A DNA stretch of 64,000 nt from Tenacibaculum larymnensis (GTDB lineage Bacteria; Bacteroidota; Bacteroidia; Flavobacteriales; Flavobacteriaceae). The notes under the pieces are model-generated. The model was not told where the DNA came from and searched no databases. It worked only from the letters and a program-made list of their open reading frames with translations. Shown in pieces: positions 45,407 through 53,853 of the stretch; positions within the stretch are counted from its first letter, which is position 1; every line of letters starts with the position of its first letter. Made by a program: the position numbers and the translations under genes. The stretch lies in assembly GCF_028829235.1 (NCBI RefSeq), contig NZ_JAIWJY010000007.1, positions 124,001 to 188,000 on the forward strand. The letters are read 5' to 3'.

Positions 45407-46850
45407 ATTTTATACATACATTCTTCGGTTCTGTAAAAAAGCGTAAAGCTTCAAAACCTCCTTCACGTCCTACTCCACTCGCTTTTTGACCTCCAAAAGG
45501 AGTTCTTAAGTCACGCAATAACCATGTATTTACCCAAACAATTCCTGTATGCAACTCTTTAGATATTCGCATAGTTCTGGTTAAATTATTGGTCCATAAT
45601 GTTGATGACAATCCATATACCACATCATTTGCTAACTGCAAGGCTTCATCTTCTGTTTTAAAAGACATAATAGTAACTACAGGACCAAAAATCTCTTCTT
45701 GATTTAATCTACATTGGTTACTAGAAACCTCTATAACAGTAGGCTCTAAATAGTATCCATTCTCACTATCTTCTACCGTTACCGTGTTTCCTCCATATAA
45801 AATTTCTCCTCCTTCTTCCTCTGCAATATCTATATACGATTTTACCTTTTCTAAATGTGGTTTTGATACTAAAGCTCCTATGTTCGTATCTGCATCAAAT
45901 GGATTTCCTATTTTTAGCTGTGATACTTTTTGAACAAAGTCTTTTTTGAATTGTTCATAAATACTTTCCTCAACAAGAATTCTACTTCCACACAAACAAA
46001 TCTGACCTTGATTAGCAAACGATGAACGTACAGTAGTTTCTAGCATTTTATCATAATCACAATCAGCGAAAATGATATTCGGATTTTTACCTCCTAACTC
46101 CAACGATAGTTTCTTAAACATCGGTGCAGCTGTACGTGCAATGTGTGCTCCTGTAGCGGTACCTCCTGTAAATGAAATTGCTTTGATATCCGGATGCTCA
46201 ATAATCACTTGACCTGTGGTAGTTCCTAATCCGTGAACAATATTCAATACACCTTTAGGCAAACCTGCTTCATTACAAATTTCTCCTAATAAATACGCTG
46301 TCATTGGGGTAACTTCACTAGGTTTTGCTACCACACAATTCCCTGCTGCTATTGCCGGAGCAATTTTCCAAGTAAACAAATACAATGGTAAATTCCATGG
46401 AGAAATACACGCTACTACACCAATAGGTTGACGCAGAGTAAAGTTCATTGCTCCTAAACCAACACTCTCGTGAGCTTCTGAGGAAAACTGTGTAATTGCA
46501 TCTGCAAAGTATTGAAAATTTGACGATGCTCTTGGAATATCTATCGCGGTAGCCAAACTTAATGGTTTTCCATTATCTTTTGCCTCAGCTTCTGCCAATT
46601 CAGGCAATCTTTGCTGAATTAACTGTGCTATTCTGGAAAGAATGTCTCTACGTTCATTTAACGTAGTATTCGACCAAGCTGGAAATGCTGCCTTCGCTGC
46701 TTTATACGCTAATGCTACATCTTCTTTAGTAGAATTAGGAATTTGTCCATACACTTCTCCAATAGACGGATTGTAATTATCTATATAATTATTTGCTACT
46801 GGCGCTACCAATTCTCCGTTTATGTAGTTTTTAATGTTCATTTCATTCAC
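45399..46850 (-). CDS. Aldehyde dehydrogenase, probably 2-aminomuconate 6-semialdehyde dehydrogenase
   Basis: A 483-residue NAD-dependent ALDH. The catalytic Glu lies in SLELGGKNPNI and the catalytic Cys in NQGQICLCGSR. The Rossmann contact FTGGTATGAHIA and the C-terminal PFGGQKASGVGREGG are intact. In this operon context the substrate should be 2-aminomuconate semialdehyde, the ACMSD product (NbaE/AMSDH role). The motifs alone cannot separate it from hydroxymuconate semialdehyde dehydrogenases. It overlaps the small 72-residue gene by 8 bases. Confidence 0.92.
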   Translation of the reverse strand: MNEMNIKNYINGELVAPVANNYIDNYNPSIGEVYGQIPNSTKEDVALAYKAAKAAFPAWSNTTLNERRDILSRIAQLIQQRLPELAEAEAKDNGKPLSLATAIDIPRASSNFQYFADAITQFSSEAHESVGLGAMNFTLRQPIGVVACISPWNLPLYLFTWKIAPAIAAGNCVVAKPSEVTPMTAYLLGEICNEAGLPKGVLNIVHGLGTTTGQVIIEHPDIKAISFTGGTATGAHIARTAAPMFKKLSLELGGKNPNIIFADCDYDKMLETTVRSSFANQGQICLCGSRILVEESIYEQFKKDFVQKVSQLKIGNPFDADTNIGALVSKPHLEKVKSYIDIAEEEGGEILYGGNTVTVEDSENGYYLEPTVIEVSSNQCRLNQEEIFGPVVTIMSFKTEDEALQLANDVVYGLSSTLWTNNLTRTMRISKELHTGIVWVNTWLLRDLRTPFGGQKASGVGREGGFEALRFFTEPKNVCIKYE

Positions 46851-46893
46851 AGATTAAAGAAAAAAGACTTCTTTCGTCTTGATTCTCGGTTCT

Positions 46894-47307
46894 TTATCCT
46901 TGTTTCTTATACGCCACCACTTTAATCTCAATCAATAAATGAGGATGTGGTAATTGATGTACAGCAACTGTTGTTCTGGTTGGTCCGTTATAGTCAAAGT
47001 ATTCAGCATATACCTGATTATAGCCTCCGAAATCATTCATATTTACCAAAAACGAGGTTACATCTACAATATCAGATAAGTCTGCTCCTACTTCGTTTAA
47101 AATATCTCGGATGTTTTCAATTACCGCTCGGGTTTGTTTCTTAATATCTAAGTTGGTGGTTCCAAATTCATCTACCTCAACACCTTCAAAAGAATTATCA
47201 GGTCTTCGAGAACTTGTTCCCGACACATAAATAAAATCTCCTACTTGTTTTACATGCGGAAACTTCCCTCTTGGTATTGCTTTTCCTTTGATTACTTTAC
47301 TATCCAT
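46894..47307 (-). CDS. RidA-family protein, probable 2-aminomuconate deaminase
   Basis: A 137-residue protein from the ATG at 47307 ([20 protein letters not shown]). The frame extends upstream to 47364 through palindromic repeat sequence, so the shorter start is favoured. It is a YjgF/RidA trimer protein: [39 protein letters not shown], and [20 protein letters not shown] with the active-site Arg. In this pathway a RidA relative (NbaF) hydrolyses 2-aminomuconate to oxalocrotonate and ammonia. The assignment comes from operon context. Confidence 0.9.
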   Translation of the reverse strand: MDSKVIKGKAIPRGKFPHVKQVGDFIYVSGTSSRRPDNSFEGVEVDEFGTTNLDIKKQTRAVIENIRDILNEVGADLSDIVDVTSFLVNMNDFGGYNQVYAEYFDYNGPTRTTVAVHQLPHPHLLIEIKVVAYKKQG

Positions 47308-47322
47308 AATATTGTTTTTAAA

Positions 47323-47400
47323 CGTCATTGCGAAACTTTTAAAAGTAGAAGCAATCCTTATCATAAGATTACTTCGTCGTTTCTCTCCTCGTAATGACGA
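47323..47400 (-). repeat. Palindromic interspersed repeat (class C) in the kynurenine operon
   Basis: A 78-base unit whose ends CGTCATTGCGA and TCGTAATGACGA are inverted, with an inner AAGCAATC / GATTACTT pair. It ends one base before the DUF1697 stop codon (47402-47404). It belongs to the same family as the units at 60-64 kb. Confidence 0.85.
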
Positions 47401-47401
47401 T

Positions 47402-47926
47402 TTATGATTTCGTTGCTAATTCTAATAGTTTTATCGTTGTCTTTAAATTTCGAGTCGTAGCGGTTACTTTCAATTTCTTCTCAATAACATTGTTTGTCAG
47501 TTTAGTTCTTCCAAAACTAGACGGACAATACAAATACACTACATCATCGGCCACCAAATACTCATCTTCATTAATTCCACTAACTTCAATCACAGTTTCG
47601 TTAGGTATTCTGTCTAAGAAAGCAAAAGCCACTATCTTTTCATTTTCTTGTGAAAACGGATAATTATCTAATGCTTTTCTCCATTCTTCTGGAGTTCTAA
47701 CTAACACAGGTACATCATATCCAAACTCTGTCGCTATCGCTTCTTTAATTTTATGACAAACGGTTTCTTTTGTCTCTTCTGAATCTAAAATAACATTACC
47801 ACTTTGAATATAGGTTTGTACATTTTGAAATCCTAACTCATTCAAAATATCGCGTAACTCCGCCATCGGTAGTTTATTTTTTCCCGAGACATTGATTCCT
47901 CTTAATATGACTATATACCTTTTCAC
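47402..47926 (-). CDS. DUF1697 protein
   Basis: A 174-residue protein with the DUF1697 pattern: [40 protein letters not shown] and [24 protein letters not shown] C-terminal sequence. The family has no agreed function and occurs widely. It abuts the KMO gene (no gap). Whether it acts in kynurenine metabolism or is a passenger is not shown by the sequence. A palindromic repeat follows its stop. Confidence 0.9.
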   Translation of the reverse strand: MKRYIVILRGINVSGKNKLPMAELRDILNELGFQNVQTYIQSGNVILDSEETKETVCHKIKEAIATEFGYDVPVLVRTPEEWRKALDNYPFSQENEKIVAFAFLDRIPNETVIEVSGINEDEYLVADDVVYLYCPSSFGRTKLTNNVIEKKLKVTATTRNLKTTIKLLELATKS

Positions 47927-49321
47927 TTACAACCCTGCGATTTTATCTTCTTCTAAAATTTCGTTGGTTTCTTCTTGCACCTTTCTTAACACCTCATTTA
48001 AATCAGTGATGGTATCTAAATCATGATGTGCAACCATATTTAACAAGGCTTTATCTTGCGCACGTCCTTTTTTCATCGCTTCTGCATAAGGAATCTCTTC
48101 ATTAAAAGTTACCATAGAGTATTTTGAAAAATATTCTGTTGGGAACGTCTTTTCTAAATCCATTTCTAACTTTCTTTTTTGCTTAAATAACGGATTTGCT
48201 ACATGATCGCGCATTTCGTAAAAATTATCAATCGCCAAATCGGCGATGGCATCAGTATCTTCTTTACGTGCTTTTTCGTATGCTTTAAAAGTAGCTTCCC
48301 AATCTCCTTCGTGTGTATCTAAAATTGTATCAAATACAGTTACATCTTCAAAAGAAGCATTCATTCCTTGTCCATAAAACGGAACAATTGCATGTGCTGC
48401 ATCACCCATTAACAAGGTTTTATTTTGATAATGCCATGGTGAACATTTTACAGTTCCTAAAGCTCCTGTTGGATTGTTTAAAAACTCGTCTTTAATACTC
48501 GGTATTAACGCCAACGCATCTGAAAATTCTTTTTCAAAGAATTCGGTTATATTTTCTTCAGTAGTTAAGTTATTGAAATTGTATTCTCCTTCATCATAAC
48601 TTAAAAACAAGGTTACGGTAAAACTTCCATCCAAGTTAGGTAAAGCGATTAACATATACTCTCCTCGAGGCCAAATATGTAAATGATCTTTACTTATTTG
48701 ATGGTTTCCTAATTTATCCGCAGGAATTTCTAATTCTTTATATCCGTGCGTAAGGAAGTTTTGTGAATAGCTAAACAAGAATTTTCTTTCTAAATAGTAG
48801 CTTTTTCTCAATGCAGATCCCGCTCCATCAGTTCCAAAAATCACATCTCCATCTACCGAAAACTCTTCTTTGGTATTATAATCCTTAAAGTGCGCTACTG
48901 TATTTTCAATATCTACCGAAGTACACTCTGTATTAAAATAAATATTTACATTTTCGTGCTTCTCTGCTTCCGTTAATAGAATCCCGTTTAAATCACCTCT
49001 TGAAATAGAGTTGATATACTCTCCTTCTCTTCCTGAATAATTAGACGCAAAAGTATTTTCTTCTCTATCGTGCATTAAGCGCCCATACATTGGAATACAA
49101 ATTTCACGTGCTTTTTCTTCCACACCACATAAACGCAAAGCTTTAAAACCGCGATCAGATAATGCTAAGTTAATGGAACGTCCTGCTGAAATATCAGTAA
49201 CTCGTAAATCTGGACGACTTTCATACATTGCTACTTTATATCCTCTTTGGGCTAAACGAAGTGCCAATAAACTTCCGCATAAACCAGCACCTATAATTAC
49301 TATGTTGTCTTTTTTACTCAT
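47927..49321 (-). CDS. kmo: Kynurenine 3-monooxygenase
   Basis: A 464-residue flavin hydroxylase. The FAD motif is IIGAGLCGSLLALRLAQRGY, with an Arg/Lys-rich YESRPDLR strand end. The second FAD motif is LMGDAAHAIVPFYGQGMNAS. It hydroxylates kynurenine with NADPH and O2. Unlike the human enzyme it has no evident C-terminal membrane anchor (the tail is Glu-rich and soluble). It overlaps the S41 peptidase gene by 8 bases and lies directly before the DUF1697 gene. Confidence 0.95.
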   Translation of the reverse strand: MSKKDNIVIIGAGLCGSLLALRLAQRGYKVAMYESRPDLRVTDISAGRSINLALSDRGFKALRLCGVEEKAREICIPMYGRLMHDREENTFASNYSGREGEYINSISRGDLNGILLTEAEKHENVNIYFNTECTSVDIENTVAHFKDYNTKEEFSVDGDVIFGTDGAGSALRKSYYLERKFLFSYSQNFLTHGYKELEIPADKLGNHQISKDHLHIWPRGEYMLIALPNLDGSFTVTLFLSYDEGEYNFNNLTTEENITEFFEKEFSDALALIPSIKDEFLNNPTGALGTVKCSPWHYQNKTLLMGDAAHAIVPFYGQGMNASFEDVTVFDTILDTHEGDWEATFKAYEKARKEDTDAIADLAIDNFYEMRDHVANPLFKQKRKLEMDLEKTFPTEYFSKYSMVTFNEEIPYAEAMKKGRAQDKALLNMVAHHDLDTITDLNEVLRKVQEETNEILEEDKIAGL

Positions 49322-50513
49322 TTATTATTTGAATCGCTTTTTTATATGTTTCTTCACTTGTTTTAGTGTGAATTTCAGGAATAAATTGTTCTCTTGGTGT
49401 ACCGTTTACATGATACAGTTTTTCTACAGAAAAACATAAATTAATCTTGGTATTAGGTAATGTTTCACATTGAATAGCTCCTAATAATTTTGCCATCTCT
49501 GTTCCTACTACTTTTGCTGACTTTATGTTATCAAAACCTTGAGCAATCGCTTCACCTACGCTTCCTGTCCATCTTCCTACTAACACAAAAACTGGTTTTT
49601 CATATGGATTTTCTAAAGGAGTTAACAATTCTATCCAGCTTCTTTTTATCCCAAACTCTCTTTCTAAACCAACTCTTTCATGCATTTGGTATGGAATTGT
49701 TTTGGTGATAAACTTTCCCATAATACTTTTAGCTACCTCTGTATTACCTCCACTTGGCGTACTTCTTAAATCAACAATAATTGCTTTTGTATCTTTAAAC
49801 TCATCTACTTTTTTGGGAAAAGCTTTAATTACATCATTATTTCCTAAAGAATTATTAAGCTTAATATAACCAATATTTCCTTCTATAATTTTTGAACTTA
49901 AAATCCCTACTCCCTTTTCTGAAGCAGTAGGTTTATTAAAGCTATATTCCTTTTTTTCTCCATTTTCAAGTACCAGAATCACTCTTTCTTCATTATGTTT
50001 TCCTGCAAACCACAGGTTTGCAAAAAACTCTTTTACATCATCCTTTGGATTTTTAAACGATTTTGGCAATACTTTCTCTACTAAATCTTCAATTTTATGA
50101 TTGTTAACACGAAGTAGTTCAGCTCCAACTTTTAATCCTGTTTCTTCAATTTCGAAACCAGGTCTGATGTCTACTATATAATATTTACCATCTTTTATTT
50201 TTATCCAAGCATCAGTAGATGTAGGTATCAACTTAAAAGATGATTTTAAATTTCGATTAATGCCTGTATGAGGGTCGTATAGTTCATACGTTATGTTTTC
50301 TACAAGTCTTATAAACTGTGAATCATCAGAAACCTTTTCTACTTCTTTTTGATAAATCTCTTTTACCTCTGCCCAATTTGTTTGTTTTTGATCAAAGTAA
50401 GCATAGTAACTATCAAACATATCCCATAAATAATCAAAATCTTTTTGATATTTAGTTTGAGCTACACTGTTAAAGCTAAATACTACTAAAAAAGCTATAA
50501 GTAGATTTTTCAT
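49314..50513 (-). CDS. S41-family peptidase (secreted), in the kynurenine operon
   Basis: A 399-residue protein with a signal peptide (NLLIAFLVVFSFNSVAQ). A PDZ-like region (~75-160; DIRPGFEIEETGLKVGAELL) precedes the protease fold. The catalytic Ser is in GRWTGSVGEAIAQ and the Lys in VGTEMAKLLGA, as in C-terminal-processing peptidases. It should act in the periplasm or be exported. Its position between KMO and kynureninase is unusual; cotranscription is likely (8-base overlap with KMO, one base from kynU), but a metabolic link is not evident. Confidence 0.9.
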   Translation of the reverse strand: MKNLLIAFLVVFSFNSVAQTKYQKDFDYLWDMFDSYYAYFDQKQTNWAEVKEIYQKEVEKVSDDSQFIRLVENITYELYDPHTGINRNLKSSFKLIPTSTDAWIKIKDGKYYIVDIRPGFEIEETGLKVGAELLRVNNHKIEDLVEKVLPKSFKNPKDDVKEFFANLWFAGKHNEERVILVLENGEKKEYSFNKPTASEKGVGILSSKIIEGNIGYIKLNNSLGNNDVIKAFPKKVDEFKDTKAIIVDLRSTPSGGNTEVAKSIMGKFITKTIPYQMHERVGLEREFGIKRSWIELLTPLENPYEKPVFVLVGRWTGSVGEAIAQGFDNIKSAKVVGTEMAKLLGAIQCETLPNTKINLCFSVEKLYHVNGTPREQFIPEIHTKTSEETYKKAIQIINE

Positions 50514-51773
50514 TTACAATAATTCTTTTAATTTCTCAACCATTCTAAACACATCTTCAAAACTATTATACATAGGCACCGGTGCACAACGAATTACATC
50601 CGGTTCTCTCCAATCGGTAATAATATTATTCTCGGTTAGTTTTTTATGTAAACTTTTATCAGCATTCTTTACTTGAATAGATAATTGACAACCTCTTTCT
50701 TTTGGATTTGAAGGCGTGATAATTTTAATGCTGGCCGTATCAATTTGATTGATTAAATACTCGAAATACCCAGTTAGTTTTTCCGATTTGGCTCTCAGCG
50801 CTTCCATCCCTACTTCTTCAAACATGTCTAATGAAGCTCTAATTGCTGCCATGGATAAAATTGGCGGATTTGACAACTGCCATCCTTCTGCTCCTGGCAT
50901 TACATCAAATGGCTGACGCATATTAAAACGAGTTTCCTTGTTATGATTCCACCATCCGGCAAAACGTGGTAAATCTTTGTTGTGTGTATGTTTTTCATGT
51001 ACGAACAATCCAGCTAAACTTCCAGGTCCTGAATTCAAATATTTATAGGTACACCAAGCTGCAAAATCTACCCCGCTATCGTGCAATTCTGGAGATATAT
51101 TTCCTGCTCCATGTGCCAAATCAATTCCAACCATACAATTTTTCGCATGTCCTATTTCAGCAATTCGCTTGATATCTAAATATTGGCCTGTGTAGTAATT
51201 CACTCCACCAATCAATAACAAAGCGATTTCATCTCCTTGTTCATCAACTATTTTTTCTAAATCCTCAATACGTAATAACTCTTCTCCTTCACGAGGCTTC
51301 CATTCTATCAAACCATCTTCAGTATCAAATCCATGGAATTTTAATTGCGATTGTACTGCATATCTATCCGAAGGAAAAGCATCACTTTCTATAACAATTT
51401 TATATTTTGTTTTAGTTGGTTGATAAAACGATACCATTAGCAAATGCAAATTGGTTGTTAAGGTATTCATCACAACAACCTCTAGTGGTTTTGCTCCTAC
51501 TATTTTTGCCATAGAATTCGTTAAAAATTCGTGATATGGCATCCATGGGTTTCGTGCTTCAAAATGTCCTTCTACTCCATATTTTGCCCAATCGTCTAAT
51601 TCTTGTTGAATGTATTGTTGCGTTTGTTTAGGTTGTAATCCAAGGGAATTTCCTGTAAAATACAACCAGTCATTTCCATCTTTGTCTTTTGGAATATGAA
51701 ATTGCGCTCTTAAATGAGCTAATTTATCTTCTTTATCTAACTGCTGTGCGTAATCAAGTGTTGGTTTATACAT
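50514..51773 (-). CDS. kynU: Kynureninase
   Basis: A 419-residue PLP enzyme that cleaves 3-hydroxykynurenine to 3-hydroxyanthranilate and alanine. The PLP-binding Lys is in AAWCTYKYLNSGPGSLAG, and VGIDLAHGAGNISPEL supplies the Asp contact to the cofactor. It starts MYKPTLDYAQQLDKEDKLAH and ends MVEKLKELL, full length. It is the first gene of the minus-strand operon, divergent from the IclR regulator across 147 bases. Confidence 0.96.
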   Translation of the reverse strand: MYKPTLDYAQQLDKEDKLAHLRAQFHIPKDKDGNDWLYFTGNSLGLQPKQTQQYIQQELDDWAKYGVEGHFEARNPWMPYHEFLTNSMAKIVGAKPLEVVVMNTLTTNLHLLMVSFYQPTKTKYKIVIESDAFPSDRYAVQSQLKFHGFDTEDGLIEWKPREGEELLRIEDLEKIVDEQGDEIALLLIGGVNYYTGQYLDIKRIAEIGHAKNCMVGIDLAHGAGNISPELHDSGVDFAAWCTYKYLNSGPGSLAGLFVHEKHTHNKDLPRFAGWWNHNKETRFNMRQPFDVMPGAEGWQLSNPPILSMAAIRASLDMFEEVGMEALRAKSEKLTGYFEYLINQIDTASIKIITPSNPKERGCQLSIQVKNADKSLHKKLTENNIITDWREPDVIRCAPVPMYNSFEDVFRMVEKLKELL

Positions 51774-51859
51774 ACTTATTTATATTTCTAAAAACCATTT
51801 CAAAAACACTAAAGATACTTTATTTTAATCTCAAAATAAAACCAAAAGCGTTTCACATA

Positions 51860-51876
51860 ATAAAACGGTGTTTTAT
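51860..51876. promoter_or_regulatory. Palindrome in the kynU-IclR gap, candidate operator
   Basis: ATAAAAC-GGT-GTTTTAT is a perfect 7+7 palindrome, 45 bases before the IclR start and 87 bases from the kynU start. IclR regulators usually bind such sites between divergent genes. Binding is inferred from position only. Confidence 0.5.
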
Positions 51877-51920
51877 AAATCTACACATTTTTATTATATT
51901 AGTCAAAATATTTTCACTAA

Positions 51921-52697
51921 ATGAATGCTGATTCTAAAAACTTAAATCAATCTATCATAAAAGCTTTTTCTGTTTTAGATGCTTTTACTGATGACAAAAA
52001 AGAATGGGGTGTTAGAGAACTAGCTACTAAAACTGGCTATAACAAAAGTACTGTATACCGGTTACTTAGTACTTTAGTTTCACTAAACGTTGTACAACAA
52101 AATGACAACGAAAAATATCAATTGGGTAGTAAGTTGTTTGAATTAGGAAATCGTGTTTCTATTTATAAATCACTTAGAAATTTAACCAACACACCAATAC
52201 AAAAAGTTGCCTTAGAAATTCAAGAAACGGTTTTGTTAGGTATTTTAAAAGAACAGCAAGTATTCCACATTAACAAAGCAGATAGTTTACAAGGACTCAA
52301 AATAAGTACCTCAATAGGCTCTTATGCTCCCATTAATGGAAGTGCTATTGGAAAGTTATTGCTAGCTTTTGCTTCACCAGAAACACAAGAAGACTTTCTA
52401 AATTCGGTTACACTAAAATCTTTTACTAAAAACACCATTACCTCTACTTCAAAATTTAAAGAAGAATTACTACTAATTCAACAACAAAAATTTGCATTAG
52501 ACGTAGAAGAATCAGAATTAGGTTTGGTATGCATTGCCATTCCCATTTACAACAATAAAGGAAAAGTAATTGCAGGTATTAGTGCCTCTGGACCTTCTAG
52601 CAGGTTTAAAATGGAAAATGTTTCTAGTTATATTCAAATTTTACAAAAAGGAGCTAATACCATAGAACAGCATTTAAGTGATTTTGATAGTTTATAA
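51921..52697 (+). CDS. IclR-family regulator of the kynurenine operon
   Basis: A 258-residue regulator. The winged-helix HTH is at ~residues 10-70 (WGVRELATKTGYNKSTVYRL), and the IclR effector domain follows (ETVLLGILKEQQVFHINKAD, SYAPINGSAIGKLLLAFASP, GLVCIAIPIYNNKGKVIAGI). IclR proteins sense small organic acids such as aromatic degradation intermediates. It is divergent from kynU with a palindrome between them, which supports control of the operon. The ligand is unknown; 3-hydroxyanthranilate or kynurenine are candidates (inference). Confidence 0.93.
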   Translation: MNADSKNLNQSIIKAFSVLDAFTDDKKEWGVRELATKTGYNKSTVYRLLSTLVSLNVVQQNDNEKYQLGSKLFELGNRVSIYKSLRNLTNTPIQKVALEIQETVLLGILKEQQVFHINKADSLQGLKISTSIGSYAPINGSAIGKLLLAFASPETQEDFLNSVTLKSFTKNTITSTSKFKEELLLIQQQKFALDVEESELGLVCIAIPIYNNKGKVIAGISASGPSSRFKMENVSSYIQILQKGANTIEQHLSDFDSL

Positions 52698-52706
52698 AAT
52701 TGAATC

Positions 52707-53273
52707 ATGAAACAAATAACAACACTCTTACAATCTTTCGCGAACATTTCTGACAGAGATTCAGCCTATTTTATTTCAAAACTAAAAAAAGTTGAGCTTC
52801 GAAAAAAGGAAGTACTCTTAACCAAAGGAAAAACAGAAGATTATCTATCATTTGTTGAAGAAGGTACTTTGAGATTGTTTATTCCTAAAATTGAAAATGA
52901 TGTAACGTTTGGTTTTGTATTTAAAAACAGCTTTGTTAGTGCTTATGATTCTTTTTTAACTCAAACCCCTTCTGAATACAGTATTGAAACTTTAACTCCT
53001 ACTATTTTATGGAGATTATCCTTTGACGATTTAGAAGACATTTATCAAAACACTATGATAGGCAATGAAATAGGGAGAAAAAATGCTGAAAGTTTATTCT
53101 TACTAAAATCAAAAAGAGAGCTTTCTCTATTAAACAACACTCCAGAAGAAAGGTACCTCAACCTTTTTCATGAAAGACCTGAACTAATCAAACAAATTCC
53201 ACTAAAATACATAGCTTCTTATATTGGCGTAACTCCACAAGCACTGAGCAGAATTAGAAAACGAATTTATTAA
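52707..53273 (+). CDS. Crp/Fnr-family regulator
   Basis: A 188-residue protein with a cNMP-binding-type beta-roll (KTEDYLSFVEEGTLRLFIPK, FKNSFVSAYDSFLTQTPSEY) and a C-terminal winged helix (LKYIASYIGVTPQALSRIRK). The nucleotide-binding residues of true CRP are not conserved, as in many Bacteroidota members. It starts 9 bases after the IclR gene, so they share a transcript. The signal and targets are unknown; a DoxX-like gene follows. Confidence 0.92.
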   Translation: MKQITTLLQSFANISDRDSAYFISKLKKVELRKKEVLLTKGKTEDYLSFVEEGTLRLFIPKIENDVTFGFVFKNSFVSAYDSFLTQTPSEYSIETLTPTILWRLSFDDLEDIYQNTMIGNEIGRKNAESLFLLKSKRELSLLNNTPEERYLNLFHERPELIKQIPLKYIASYIGVTPQALSRIRKRIY

Positions 53274-53331
53274 CCCAAGTTCATTGATTACTCTTAAAAG
53301 TTTCTTCAATTTTGAATAAATTTTATAATCA

Positions 53332-53784
53332 ATGAAACCTTTATTTGTTTTACTATTTGTATTCTTAATTTCAATAGGAATCCAAAAATTACTATTGAAA
53401 AATATAAACTACTCCCTTTCTGGTAGAATTGCCATGTGTGCAATGCTCTTATTTACAGCTTTAGGACATTTATTATTTACTGAAGGTATGAGCAAAATGA
53501 TTCCAGATTTCATTCCTTTAAAACCAACTGTAGTACTTGTAACAGGTGTATTTGAAATTTTACTAGCTATAGGTTTATTATTTCCTAACTACCAAAAAAC
53601 TACAGGTTGGATTCTTATTGTTTTCCTATTACTTATGCTTCCTGCCAACATAAAGGCTAGTTTAGAAAACTTGAATTACCAAACTGGAACTTATGACGGA
53701 AAAGGACTATCTTATTTATGGTTTAGAATTCCATTACAACTCTTTTTTATTGCTTGGGTTTACTTTTCCTCCTTAAAAAAGTAA
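53332..53784 (+). CDS. DoxX-like membrane protein
   Basis: A 150-residue protein with four hydrophobic helices: LFVLLFVFLISIGIQKLLL, MCAMLLFTALGHLLF, TGVFEILLAIGLLFP and IPLQLFFIAWVYFSS. The layout and the Glu in helix three match DoxX/SURF4-type proteins, which carry out quinone- or thiol-related membrane redox chemistry. It is 58 bases after the Crp-like gene and could be its target. The role is not shown. Confidence 0.85.
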   Translation: MKPLFVLLFVFLISIGIQKLLLKNINYSLSGRIAMCAMLLFTALGHLLFTEGMSKMIPDFIPLKPTVVLVTGVFEILLAIGLLFPNYQKTTGWILIVFLLLMLPANIKASLENLNYQTGTYDGKGLSYLWFRIPLQLFFIAWVYFSSLKK

Positions 53785-53789
53785 TCACA

Positions 53790-53825
53790 AACAAAAACAA
53801 GGTCTACATTTTACTGTAGACCTTG
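53790..53825 (-). terminator. Terminator after the SerB-SerA fusion gene
   Basis: CAAGGTCTACA and TGTAGACCTTG make a perfect 11-bp stem. On the minus strand a T run (TTTTTGT) follows, so it terminates the convergent serA transcript; on the plus strand no T run follows. Confidence 0.85.
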
Positions 53826-53853
53826 AATAGTATAAATTACTTAGAATACGTTT

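Noticed and set aside
53798..53825. Terminator for the plus-strand DoxX-like gene
   Set aside because: No T run follows on the plus strand, while the minus strand has one, so it serves the serA transcript.
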